From Microbotryum silenes-acaulis (Eukaryota > Basidiomycota > Microbotryomycetes > Microbotryales > Microbotryaceae): a stretch of 64,000 bases of DNA. The stretch is from positions 186,001 through 250,000 of the forward strand of contig QPFY01000021.1 in the NCBI GenBank assembly GCA_003665825.1, read 5' to 3'. Positions 1 through 9,929 of this stretch are shown in pieces (the first letter of the stretch is position 1; each line of letters starts with the position of its first letter). The translations under genes and the position numbers were made by a program. The notes under the pieces were generated by a model, which did no database searches, was not told where the DNA came from, and worked only from the letters and a program-made list of their open reading frames with translations.

Positions 1-2
1 TC

Positions 3-410
3 ACGTCCAGTTTGTCCAGCTCGACGAGTAGTCGACTACTTGGATCGAGTGACGCACTGTCGGCTTCGACGAAAACCAAGCCTTCGTCACTCGCGCGCTC
101 CGTTAGCGGCGCTCCTCGGAGTACGAGGATGAGAGGTCGAGTTGGCGAGGATTCATCGTCGTCCATCTTGTCCAGGTCGACGTCGACGTCGACAACCTCG
201 ATTAGTAAAGCACAATCTTTAAAAGCTTCCGCCAAGGAGCTTCTACCACCCCCCACCGCACTCAATCGAACGACCGATTCAAGCGCGTCGACTGGGACAA
301 TTGCACCGAAGCGCAGAGCCAAGAGGGTGTTGGGAAGAGGCGCCTCGGTCGATGTTGAGGATGAGCAGGTGGAGATGGATGGGGTGCCTGTTGTTAAGCG
401 CAGGCGATGA
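3..410 (+). CDS. C-terminal part of an unidentified Ser/Thr-rich protein (5' end outside window)
   Basis: The frame is open from the first bases of the window to a TGA ending at 410, so this is the 3' end of a gene that starts upstream. The 135 visible residues are low in complexity: long Ser/Thr/Arg stretches, a short acidic patch (DVEDEQVEMD) and a basic C-terminus (VVKRRR) preceded by APKRRAKRVLGRG. These basic clusters could serve as nuclear localisation signals, which is inference only. No catalytic domain is visible and I do not recognise the family. Codon use resembles the other genes here. An AT-richer 3' flank of about 130 bp follows, before repeat-derived sequence begins near 551. 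Confidence 0.6.
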   Translation, partial: TSSLSSSTSSRLLGSSDALSASTKTKPSSLARSVSGAPRSTRMRGRVGEDSSSSILSRSTSTSTTSISKAQSLKASAKELLPPPTALNRTTDSSASTGTIAPKRRAKRVLGRGASVDVEDEQVEMDGVPVVKRRR

Positions 411-550
411 CTGTTGAAGAGTTTTAAAGTACGACAATCGTGTTGCATTTCATCCGTGTTCAATAAGGTTAACAGGGAGTATGGCAATATTGTACTTATC
501 ATCACATCACTTGGGATCTCCATTCTGCCCTGACTGCAAGGCGTATGCCG

Positions 551-622
551 GCCACTTGTAGGGAGGCTAGCTGCGTGTTAATTAGCTTGCGCCTGCGTTA
601 CAGTCTTTCCTCCTTTCGACTC
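551..622 (+). repeat. Fragment of the inverted-repeat arm sequence
   Basis: About 70 bp match the outer part of the palindrome arm at 7568-7640, starting with gccacttgtaggg and continuing through gattagcttgcgcctg-like sequence. This copy lacks the small internal duplication of acttgtaggga seen in the arm and has several substitutions. It lies directly upstream of the truncated C9orf78-like pseudogene, where the missing 5' exons would be expected. Confidence 0.6.
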
Positions 623-1396
623 CTTCGTAGAAAGCACCGTGCGGACCAAGTAGCGGGAACGAGTCAAGTTGCAGTAGTTAGGCATGCAATCCGGCATCCC
701 GTAACTAACGGGAAGGGCAGAGGGAGTACCCACGAGAGACCGAAAGATAAGAAAGAGAAATAAAGAAAGAAAAGAGACCAACAAGGCACTTTCTTTAAAA
801 TTTTGTTTACAAGGGAGCTCCAAAAGATACGACGACGTTGCTTGGAAAGCGCGGATCCTATCAGTACTCAGAATACTCGCCTGCGCTGATTTGTCGACCC
901 GCGCATTGGACCCGAGGGACGAGCTGTACCAGATCGCGGAGCGGTATCGGATCGAGAAGAAGAAGAAGAAGGAGGAGGAGGATGGAAATTGCAGCTTTCG
1001 GCAACTATGTTGAGCATGGTCCCCGAGGTTGACCTGGGTATTGAGTTCACTTGCTCCCCTTCACAACTGCGTTGTAAGTTGAATTCTTTGGCTCGGGTGG
1101 AACACGAAACTGCCTTGCCCCTCGCTTCTCCATTAACAGCACTCAGCTCAAGAACATTGAAGCGACCGAGAAGGCCAAACGCGCACTCTTCGAGAAGTGC
1201 CGCAACGCCCTCAAAGTTGAACAAGAGGGATTCGTCGCCGAACGATGTGAGTTTTCTCCTGACAGATCCCGTTTTCGAGGTTGCCAACTAACTTGCTCTT
1301 CAGCGCTGCGGACATGCGTACAACAGTCTTTCGACCTCACAAACCGATCAACTCTGAAGCGGACGCGTTGGAAGAGGCGAAGCGGGTCAGATAGTT

Positions 1397-1700
1397 GTGG
1401 TACTCGGGATCCCGTCGGAGACATTTCGGACATAGCGGGCCCCGTCAGGAATCATTTCGGTTATAACGGGGTCGGAGTCATTTCGAGTCATTTCGGTTGT
1501 AGCGGGGTCGGAGTCATTTCGAGTCATTTTAGCGGGGTCTGCGGTACTCGGGATCCCGTCGGAAGCAGCGGTTGTAGCGGAGTCGTTTCGATCGAAGCAG
1601 GGTCGAGTTACGAAGTCGTTTCAACGGCCGAGTCGGGAGTCGATTCGATTTCCACTAGTTCGGGCAGGATCAAAACGCCGGTTTCGGCAGAATTCTCAGC
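1397..1700 (+). repeat. Degenerate tandem repeats inside the pseudogene's long intron
   Basis: A unit of about 35-40 bp with the core cggggtcggagtcatttcg recurs around 1468, 1507 and 1540. The segment gtactcgggatcccgtcgg occurs near 1399 and again near 1532. The stretch has no coding character and fills the first half of the abnormally long intron. Confidence 0.6.
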
Positions 1701-1889
1701 GATTAAGCGGTCCCGGATAAACTCAGTACTTCGGTGACTCGAGACTTGACTGTCAGCGACGAATCATGCGGCGGGATTTGAATGGAAGACCGGGCCGGAT
1801 GCGCGGATGAAGGGGTGAAGGAGAATGAAAGGAGCGCAGCGGTTTGAATGGTCGGAACGTTTGAGGGGAGTTTGCTTCTTGTTTTTAGC

Positions 1890-2165
1890 CAGACCACTTC
1901 CAGGATCCAATACAGAATCTTACCCGGCTCTCACTTTCTGTTTCAAGTCTCGTTCGGCGTCGTCTCCAGTCTCCAGTCTCAGTGTTTCGTTCTCGTACTC
2001 GGTCTCGTTTCTCAATTCTGCCCCTCCGTTTTCCCTTCCCTGTCTCTCGGTCGTTCCGGTCGCTCTCTCTCGTCTCCCTCGTTTTCGGTCTCAGTCCCAT
2101 CTTTTCCCTTATCTTTTCATATCATCTTTGATCGACCGCTTTGCTATACCATATAGTACGGACGC
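1890..2165 (+). repeat. Dispersed repeat, copy 1 (also at 51.3-51.57 kb, opposite strand)
   Basis: The pyrimidine-rich stretch from the GATCCAATACAGAATC-like start to the end ctttgctataccata matches the reverse complement of 51297-51560 over about 260 bp, with many substitutions and small indels. Shared landmarks include caagtctcgttcggc, the T/C-rich middle and the terminal gctataccata. It sits at the 3' end of the pseudogene's long intron, so its right end coincides with the probable acceptor (tatag at about 2158). Confidence 0.6.
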
Positions 2166-2627
2166 TTCGGCGCGCCAAAGGACAAGGGCAAGAAGAAGCA
2201 AGGCGCGGCGGGGGGCGCCAACGCTGCTAAGGCGAAGCGACCGATGCGAAGGGAGAAGGCAACGGATGACCAGATGAGTGGCCACCGTGTTTTGCGTTTC
2301 GCTCATCCTCCCTTGTTGATCTTGGATGTCCCTTGGAACAGACAAAGAGACCTTGGAAAGATTGAAGAAACGTCAGAGGAAGTGAAGGGAGGAAGTTCAA
2401 GGCTCAGCTCGCGTTATCGTCGTCGTCGTCATTGCCTCCATGACGGGAGAAACTATGTACCTTGAAGAAAACGGCAAAAGAAGGGTGTCTGGTTGTTCAT
2501 AATCTAAGGCAGCTTGTTGTAATGTGTATTGAAGAGATAAATTCATGTGCTTGTCGACAAAGGAAGACGGTAGAATAGGGATGCTTCTCATGGTCTGGCC
2601 GGAGTAGTAGGGCACGCTTCTGTGCTT

Positions 2628-3393
2628 CTATTTGTTCCGGATGGTAAAGGACTGGGAATGTTTCCCGAACACTCCCTGATCTGTGGCGTAATCATCCCGT
2701 GAGAAGCGGAAGAAGACGGTTCTGCGGGGAGAGACAAGCTGTCAGTGGATCAAACATCGATGGAAAACAGAATAGGAGGTACATACGCCGAGATCTTTGC
2801 ATGTACTCCTTTGTCATCGGTGAGGGCGTTCCAGGGTATGTCCTCGCTGTGTGGAAGCTCAATTTCGTAGCCTCGAGTACTAGTCCTGAGCTGAATGCCG
2901 TCTAGCAAAGGCACTGTAGCATTGAGTAAGCAATAAGTGCAAGTTAGCTTCAAGGACTTCCACCTTTACTTAAAAAAGTCGCAGCGGCCTTTCGACCCTT
3001 TCTCGGATGCATCTGAAGGAGCTCACGTTGTGCTGAAGATTTATTTCCCCTGTATTGTATCCACATATCGGCTTGTATGTAGACTAAAGACTTGTCCCAC
3101 TTAAGAAGGACTTTGTCTCCGGGGCTGTAGGTCTCGCCTGGCGAACAAAGGGCGATGGCGGGGAGGACCTCGTGGGAGAAGCGTCTGGTCAGGATCGAAG
3201 TCGAATTGAAGTCGAGGGTCGGTGAAACGGAGATGCCTCGCTTCGTCAAGTTGGTGAGTTGTTCGTTGCGATGGGCGGGCTCGCGGCTGAGGGCCGTGTC
3301 GACGGCCTTCAGGGGCGAGGGGGAAACGGGGCTACACGTCGCCAAACTCGCCAGGAGAGCGAGCGCGGCCGAACGCGACCACAGGAGTAGCAT
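2628..3393 (-). CDS. Predicted secreted protein of about 230 residues, three exons
   Basis: ATG at 3393 begins a classical signal peptide (MLLLWSRSAALALLASLATCS) with a likely cleavage near residue 21. Three exons fit: 3393-2964, 2913-2787 and 2721-2628, with junctions gtggaa/ctacag and gtatgt/ccgcag; the stop is TAG at 2628-2630. The mature part has a region with PGETYSPGDKVLLKWDK and IQADMWIQYRG, then PHSEDIPWNAL and ISATVFFRFSRDDYATDQG, ending FTIRNK. The alternating aromatic/hydrophobic pattern suggests an extracellular beta-sandwich domain, loosely like the Kre9/Knh1 N-terminal domain of cell-wall proteins; that link is tentative. No GPI signal is seen. It could also be an effector-like or cell-wall-associated protein. 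Its 3' end faces the pseudogene. Confidence 0.65.
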
Positions 3394-3774
3394 GGTACGA
3401 GGGATGGGTTCTCAAAGAATAAGTTTAGATGAGGAGGATAGCAACGACTGGCAACGGGTGACCTTGCTACATGATACAAGGGAGAGGACAAGAGGCGCCA
3501 GATCCTCCACGACGACTCCGTTGTCAGGAGGAAGATTTCGTAACTGCCGACTCTGAACTCGGCGAGCGCCTTTCCCGGGCAACCGGCGTTTTGCCCTGTC
3601 TGCCCGTTTCCCTCTTCGTCTCCCACGCTATGCGCTCGACTCTCAGACCCTCGCTCTCGACTTTTGAGCTCTCGCGCTCGACCCTCGGACTTTTGCTCTA
3701 AGACCTCTCCTGGTGTTTACCGCCTCCTCTGACCTAGCTCCTCAGTTCTGTGACTAGCTATTGCCTTTCTTCGG
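3394..3774. other. Intergenic, no gene recognised
   Basis: This is the promoter side of the secreted-protein gene. Frames are open on both strands (for example 3471-3701 +) but show no domain, splice-supported continuation or protein-like composition. It contains repetitive ctctcgctcgac-type sequence around 3640-3690. Confidence 0.4.
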
Positions 3775-3830
3775 GGCCGGCTGTGGTAAATGTACCAGCA
3801 TATTGTTGTGTCTGCCGCACCTGCCTGTGG
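3775..3830 (+). repeat. Third copy of the ~50-bp motif found at the inner end of each palindrome arm
   Basis: The sequence around tgtaccagcat and ttgtgtctgccgcacctgcc (3790-3826) repeats at 5427-5463 in the same direction and, inverted, in the right arm near 6170-6205. The left arm is therefore flanked by short direct repeats about 1.64 kb apart. This outer copy has no partner outside the right arm. Confidence 0.75.
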
Positions 3831-5508
3831 GTGATCGGCCCACTTTCTTGTTTGTACATAGAATAATTTACACCTCTTGATATACTTCGTGTACTGATAT
3901 GAAATAATTCAGTCAATTCGCTGCATAGCCGCCACACTGGTTTCGCGGCTCCAGTCAGTCTTCATGCGAGAGCGAATGAAGAAGGAGAACAGGAGGAAGT
4001 GTGTCTCAGGCGCAAGCTAATCAACAAGCAGCCAGCCTCCCTACAAGTTCCCTACAAGTGGCTGCCGAGCGCTCCTGAGAGGTCTGTGGGAGGGGCCAAT
4101 CCCTCACAAAATATAGAACCCGTTCGGCCGATGGCCCGGAGAGATCAAAATAGGGGAGAGCGACAGTGACACTTGCACCGCGCGGCAGTGCTTTCACTCA
4201 AGTCGTTTGAAGGTGTTAGATTCGTAGTTCTTCGTTGGTGAACTGATGAGATTGTGTCGGAACGGTGCACGGTCGTAAAGTCCGAAAAGGCGAGTTACCA
4301 GTTGGCGGAGAAGAGAAACAACGCTACGGAAAGACTCCCGCGCGCCCCGCGCCGACCGCATTCCCTACTTCCCTAACACGGATAACAGTCCATGTCTAGA
4401 ATACCCTGATGCGCCAAACGCCCAAATACAAAACAAGACAAAAAGGTATTCTTCTGCACCGAGTGAAACATTCTGTCAAGTACCGTACCTAGGTTGCATG
4501 GCCGAAATGTGAGGAATGCCGAGTCGTCACTGCACTATGTGTAAAGCCGCAGGCCTTACAAAGAATCACGAGTACTGCCAGGCCGATCGTTCTTGTGGTG
4601 GTTGTTCAGTCGAAACGTATTGTAGACGCTGTTTCGTTGTTTCAGGATTGATTCGAATGAATGTGATCTTCTGAGCCAGAGAGAGGACTGAGACTGAACT
4701 ACACAAAAAGGGGAAACCGGCTAATATTGATGTCCAATATTCGGTCCGGCGTATTTCGGCCAGGTTCAGTGCTTGGTCTTGTGTGTGCGAGGCCCGAGAG
4801 CCAGGCCTCGCAGTCTAACTTCGCGCTGCATCTCTTCCTTAGTGGCATGGCCGATTCAGGCCACAGGGACTAGTATGCGGTGTCAGGCGGCGCGGCCGCG
4901 GCCGCGTCTGACCAGGAGCTCGGGGCTTGTCGGGAAAGCACGGTCAGATGCGCGTGCAAGTCTGGCCCGGCAGTCGGCTGAGATGCAGCGATCACGTACC
5001 GCATCGCAACGGCTGACTCCAGCACTTTCGCATCGCACCCGGCCCGTTACAAGTGCCCGTTGTTTCTACCACCTCGAGCCAACATGACTCCTCTCCCGCG
5101 CCGCTTATGGTGTTGACCAGGGTCCCGAGCCCGACCTTTGCGCTGTTTGGGCAAGCGAGCCTGGGCCGCGAGCCGAGCCGACCGAAGCCGAACCGTTGAT
5201 AGGGGCCACCGTTCATGTTTAGGAGCTGGCCGCGTGGAAAGGACCTCAAATAGAAAGCTACCCCTGGCTAATGCTGCGCTCGATTTTCAGCACCTGTGTC
5301 AGCCACCCACCAGTGGTACCTATATTGCAGTACTACCTCTATATACAAAAAAAGGTGAGTTAAGGAATGTACCTAAAATCGCTGTTTTTAATTAGATGGC
5401 GGCCTTCCGGGCCGCCTGTGGTGGATGTACCAGCATACTGTTGTGTCTGCCGCACCTGCCTGTGGTGTTCATGTTCCGATCAGAAGTCATGTACAAGCTC
5501 TGTGGCGA
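3830..5508 (+). repeat. Left arm of a large inverted repeat (1,679 bp)
   Basis: Position x in this arm pairs with 11631-x in the right arm over the whole length without a net indel. Only about five substitutions were spotted, mostly transitions (three within the 4567-4615 stretch and two near 5468-5480). The arm holds open frames such as 4773-5087 and 5138-5395, whose mirror frames exist in the right arm, but none encodes a recognised protein and no introns or motifs support them. It includes a GC palindrome (gcggccgcggccgc near 4893). The near-identity implies a very recent origin or continuing homogenisation. A foldback-type transposon with long terminal inverted repeats is one reading; an inverted segmental duplication is another. 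Confidence 0.95.
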
Positions 5509-6122
5509 CTTTTGTATTTTTCGTGTCGGTCGAACGAAGCTACAGCGTTCCCAGTATTTTCCTTCTTTTTGTAGTTGACGTCAAACCATGCTTAGACTTA
5601 TATTGTATTTAATAATGGGCGGCAAGCGCGTGGCTTTGCATGACATTGCTTCTACAGCACAGCTCCGCCTGACGCGCGGGTGGAGCTGCGGAGCTGCGGA
5701 GGGCTGGCCGGCTTACACCCCGTGAACAAACCCGCGCCACTCCCTCTAACCTTTTCTTTTTCTCTCCCACTCTCACCGAATTTTGTGACACTGATTCAAG
5801 GAGAAACCCTCGCCACTATGCCCCGGTCCTAAGGTCGCCAGGGAGGGCCATCGCAACCTCGCCAAGTCTGGGCCGCGATGAGTGAAAAATAGTTTCTCTG
5901 CTGTCTTTCGTCACTATACCGTTCGATTCTCCTGCTATTTGAAATCATATTCCCGTTAATTTAACGGGATCCCACTGGTAGGTTCTTGCAGTAAGACTGG
6001 GTATGGGTGGTTCTGTCGCAACCAACGAGTCCCACACTATTGGCCTAGCCAGTGTGCTTAAATGCTTCTCCTCCCACTTTTCCTATGTTTTCTAGGACTT
6101 AATACAATTAGATGAATAACTA
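5509..6122 (+). other. Spacer between the palindrome arms
   Basis: This 614-bp single-copy loop contains the 265-bp repeat at 5715-5979. The rest (5509-5714 and 5980-6122) shows no gene. It would form the loop if the arms paired. Confidence 0.8.
5715..5979 (+). repeat. Dispersed repeat, copy 1 (second copy at 35370-35609)
   Basis: It starts acaccccgtgaacaaaccc and ends cccgttaatttaacggg followed by atcccactggt. The same sequence, with substitutions and a deletion of about 25 bp in the middle, lies at 35370-35609; both copies stop at the same base (ccactggt). Near the end is an 8-bp perfect inverted repeat (cccgttaa/ttaacggg) and just before it a tRNA-like B-box look-alike (cgttcgattctcc). 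No protein is encoded. The two identical end points suggest a short non-autonomous element or the terminus of a larger one. Confidence 0.85.
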
Positions 6123-7801
6123 TCGCCACAGAGCTTGTACATGACTTCTGATTGGAACATGTACACCACAGGCAGGTGCGGCAGACACAACAGTATGCTG
6201 GTACATCCACCACAGGCGGCCCGGAAGGCCGCCATCTAATTAAAAACAGCGATTTTAGGTACATTCCTTAACTCACCTTTTTTTGTATATAGAGGTAGTA
6301 CTGCAATATAGGTACCACTGGTGGGTGGCTGACACAGGTGCTGAAAATCGAGCGCAGCATTAGCCAGGGGTAGCTTTCTATTTGAGGTCCTTTCCACGCG
6401 GCCAGCTCCTAAACATGAACGGTGGCCCCTATCAACGGTTCGGCTTCGGTCGGCTCGGCTCGCGGCCCAGGCTCGCTTGCCCAAACAGCGCAAAGGTCGG
6501 GCTCGGGACCCTGGTCAACACCATAAGCGGCGCGGGAGAGGAGTCATGTTGGCTCGAGGTGGTAGAAACAACGGGCACTTGTAACGGGCCGGGTGCGATG
6601 CGAAAGTGCTGGAGTCAGCCGTTGCGATGCGGTACGTGATCGCTGCATCTCAGCCGACTGCCGGGCCAGACTTGCACGCGCATCTGACCGTGCTTTCCCG
6701 ACAAGCCCCGAGCTCCTGGTCAGACGCGGCCGCGGCCGCGCCGCCTGACACCGCATACTAGTCCCTGTGGCCTGAATCGGCCATGCCACTAAGGAAGAGA
6801 TGCAGCGCGAAGTTAGACTGCGAGGCCTGGCTCTCGGGCCTCGCACACACAAGACCAAGCACTGAACCTGGCCGAAATACGCCGGACCGAATATTGGACA
6901 TCAATATTAGCCGGTTTCCCCTTTTTGTGTAGTTCAGTCTCAGTCCTCTCTCTGGCTCAGAAGATCACATTCATTCGAATCAATCCTGAAACAACGAAAC
7001 AGCGTCTACAATACGTTTCGACTGAACAACCACTACAAGAACGATCGGCCTGGCAGTACTCGCGATTCTTTGTAAGGCCTGCAGCTTTACACATAGTGCA
7101 GTGACGACTCGGCATTCCTCACATTTCGGCCATGCAACCTAGGTACGGTACTTGACAGAATGTTTCACTCGGTGCAGAAGAATACCTTTTTGTCTTGTTT
7201 TGTATTTGGGCGTTTGGCGCATCAGGGTATTCTAGACATGGACTGTTATCCGTGTTAGGGAAGTAGGGAATGCGGTCGGCGCGGGGCGCGCGGGAGTCTT
7301 TCCGTAGCGTTGTTTCTCTTCTCCGCCAACTGGTAACTCGCCTTTTCGGACTTTACGACCGTGCACCGTTCCGACACAATCTCATCAGTTCACCAACGAA
7401 GAACTACGAATCTAACACCTTCAAACGACTTGAGTGAAAGCACTGCCGCGCGGTGCAAGTGTCACTGTCGCTCTCCCCTATTTTGATCTCTCCGGGCCAT
7501 CGGCCGAACGGGTTCTATATTTTGTGAGGGATTGGCCCCTCCCACAGACCTCTCAGGAGCGCTCGGCAGCCACTTGTAGGGAACTTGTAGGGAGGCTGGC
7601 TGCTTGTTGATTAGCTTGCGCCTGAGACACACTTCCTCCTGTTCTCCTTCTTCATTCGCTCTCGCATGAAGACTGACTGGAGCCGCGAAACCAGTGTGGC
7701 GGCTATGCAGCGAATTGACTGAATTATTTCATATCAGTACACGAAGTATATCAAGAGGTGTAAATTATTCTATGTACAAACAAGAAAGTGGGCCGATCAC
7801 C
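6123..7801 (-). repeat. Right arm of the large inverted repeat (1,679 bp)
   Basis: This is the reverse complement of 3830-5508, ending at ggccgatcacc (7801), only 20 bp beyond the stop codon of the DUF1295 gene. Outside the arm the flanks differ. I see no convincing target-site duplication; only gcct is shared by the two flanks. Confidence 0.95.
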
Positions 7802-7821
7802 GCCTCTCTACATGCGGATGA

Positions 7822-9453
7822 TCAATTATCGCGCTGCGCCATCTTCTTCCTCTGTTCCTCAACGGCTTCCTTCCCTTCTTTGTGCTCATCGAACCTATAC
7901 ATAGATGCATCAAGCAGAATGGTTTGCTTGACCCACTTGGGCAAAGGTCGGTACAGAGCCGGTGGGAGGGGAAAGAGGATCGAAGTACGATTGAGGTACG
8001 CTTTATATTCGGCCCATTTGTCACCGGATTCCGGGTCCACCCCGTGCGACATGAGGTAGTATTTCTTTTGGGTCGGCTTTTCGGATTGGGGAAGACCGGA
8101 TACGAAGTAGAGCAGGACTGAAGCGCGCATTAAACAAAAACAAAGTTAGCTCGAGCCGGTCTTGACATGTCGACGAGCGCCCATGAGGAGGACCTACGCG
8201 AGATGAAAATGGGGCCCACCACGGAGGCGATCAAGGCGTTGCGTCCGCCGGAAGAAGCAACGCTGTGAGTTGCGGGTGCAATACAGAGAGCGTACATGCC
8301 CCACCAGAGGATGATCTCGCCGGCGTAGTTGGGGTGTCGTGACCAGCCCTGTGAGCGAATTGAAAAGCCAAAAACTCAAGGCGTCAATACACACTGTCTC
8401 AAAACATGAAAAATTGTCCGATCGACTTACCCAAACACCTTTATCGTTGATGGCACCTTTTTGCGAGTTGTTGAACTTGAAGGTGAACTTTTGCTGGTCG
8501 GCCATAACCTCCAAAGTATAGCCGACGACCCAAAGGATGATACCGATGATATCCTGTGCAAGAACAAAGAGTACCTTTGGTCAGAGTTGAACGGAGTGAA
8601 AGATATATGGACCGGTTGTCAGACTCACACTGGCTGTACCGAATTTGACGTTTCCTCCACCGCGGGCCGGATCCGAAACGGCCGGCGAATTGAGGATGGT
8701 CACTGTGATGGGGAAGGCGCTCGGAGTAAGCGGCATGGCCAGGAACAATTCTTGTAAAATAGGATATCTCACATGGCAAAGACACCGTCCAGCACCACTG
8801 TCGCGCAAAGATAGGCCCGCTAGTCAGTCCTCCGTCGTACAAGCACCGGTACTAGGTCGAGACTTACGAAGAGCTGGAAAAGGAAGAACCCTCCGAGCTT
8901 GGTGACGTCCGATCGCATCTCGTCGAATCGACCATCCTTGCCCGTCTTCATCACACGGTAAAAGAGGAACGCCCCCAAGCGGAATGACCAGATCATGACG
9001 TAGACGCTGTTAAACGGGTGCGGAGGAGACTCATGGTCAAAATTTGCTGACTGAGGTTTGAAAAGCGGGTTCTCTTAATGTACACTTACGATGCGACGAT
9101 GTTGCGAGCATAGTAAGTGTTACCGGCGAGGAGGGTGAATAGGGCGAGAATGAAGAAGTTGATGGAACCTCCGAGATCGGTCCTGCGAGTGCGAGAGGGC
9201 CAGAGGAGGGATCGGCGGTGGGATGATCGAGGCCACGACACCGTGAGGTGTGACGAAAGAAGCGGGAACGTGGTATGACAAGGTGGAAAGTCAGCGTACT
9301 TCTACTTGCAAAGCGTGTGTCCGCGGGCACGAAAACGTACACCTTGTCGGTCTGGAAAATGAAGCAGATCGCAAAGAGCGCGCCTTGCAGTCCGAGCGAG
9401 ATGAGGAACGTGATCGCCAAGTAATACTGGTCCAACACAGTGACGGGTGACAT
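7822..9453 (-). CDS. DUF1295 family integral membrane protein (steroid 5-alpha-reductase-like fold)
   Basis: Exons on the minus strand read as a multi-pass membrane protein: MSPVTVLDQYYLAITFLIS, then FFILALFTLLAGNTYYARN, VYVMIWSFRLGAFLFYRVM, and IILWVVGYTLEVMADQQK. The family's C-terminal signature follows: GWSRHPNYAGEIILWWGMYA, then SGLPQSEKPTQKKYY. The RHPNY-GE motif is typical of DUF1295 and the related 5-alpha-reductase/ICMT superfamily, where it lines the NADPH or cofactor site; the substrate is unknown. The stop at 7822 is 20 bp from the palindrome. The start is uncertain: an in-frame ORF from 9741 (MAEGSSKSAHYSGPIYDVLL) looks like the usual N-terminus but is separated by a TAG at 9466-9468, so a first exon with an intron I could not place is possible. 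Confidence 0.8.
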
Positions 9454-9929
9454 AGTGGTGATGTTCTAGCGAGGGAGGAGGTTGAGTAGGACGGCGATGA
9501 TGTTCGTGGGCCTCGTTGTGGGGAAGGGAGGAGCTTCGCTGGTCAAGAACGGGGTCGATCGCCAGGTGATCGTCTCGCGAGGAGCTGGCGCGGGTTGAGA
9601 ACGATGAGCTGAACCTCTGGAGGGCGGTGATCGGAACTTGTAGAGCGCAGGAAGAAGAGAAGTGTCGAGTGCCAAGTGGTCAAGCAGCACGTCGTAGATA
9701 GGCCCCGAGTAGTGAGCCGACTTCGAGGATCCCTCGGCCATCGAGCGGGCAACGTCATCAACCCTCGGTAGCCTCTTCGGTCACGGCTGGATGCCCGATG
9801 CCCCGCCGTAAGCTGCAGCTGGGCACGGGCTGGCACGGGGTCTAACGCCTAACACCGAGCTTTCGCTTCAAACTTGGCGCTTCATTATCGTACTCTGGTC
9901 ATCAAGACGAACCCCATCGCCAGCTCGGA

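Larger units (their letters stand above)
866..2385 (+). pseudogene. C9orf78/Tls1 (HCa59 family) splicing-factor gene, 5'-truncated and frame-broken
   Basis: Conserved blocks of the HCa59 family (Pfam Hep_59; human C9orf78, S. pombe Tls1, a spliceosome-associated nuclear protein) appear in order: LDPRDELYQIAERYRIEKK, then SATMLSMVPEVDLGID, TQLKNIEATEKAKRALFEK, FRPHKPINSEADALEEAKR, RREKATDDQM and finally KETLERLKKRQRK with a TGA at 2383-2385. Plausible GT-AG introns join them: 1045-1139, about 1245-1303, about 1387-2158, and about 2275-2341, whose splice restores DDQM-NKETLE. Signs of decay: no N-terminal exons upstream (the space holds a repeat fragment), a 1-base loss near 989 that puts EEEDGN and SATML in different frames, and a phase mismatch at the second intron. 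The third intron is unusually long (about 770 bp) and repeat-filled. A sequencing indel could explain one break but not the missing 5' end. Confidence 0.72.

Noticed and set aside
4773..5395. Open frames of 104 and 85 residues in the palindrome arm, duplicated in the other arm
   Set aside because: Their duplication only reflects the inverted repeat. No start context, splice support or recognisable motif; not listed as genes.
5925..5945. B-box-like cgttcgattctcc suggesting a tRNA or SINE head
   Set aside because: No acceptor stem, D-arm or A box at the right distance could be folded by eye, so no tRNA gene is claimed.
3830..7801. CRISPR-like or prokaryotic genomic island interpretation of the repeats
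   Set aside because: The window is eukaryotic (spliceosomal introns throughout); there is no array of short spaced repeats, and the palindrome is a single large pair.
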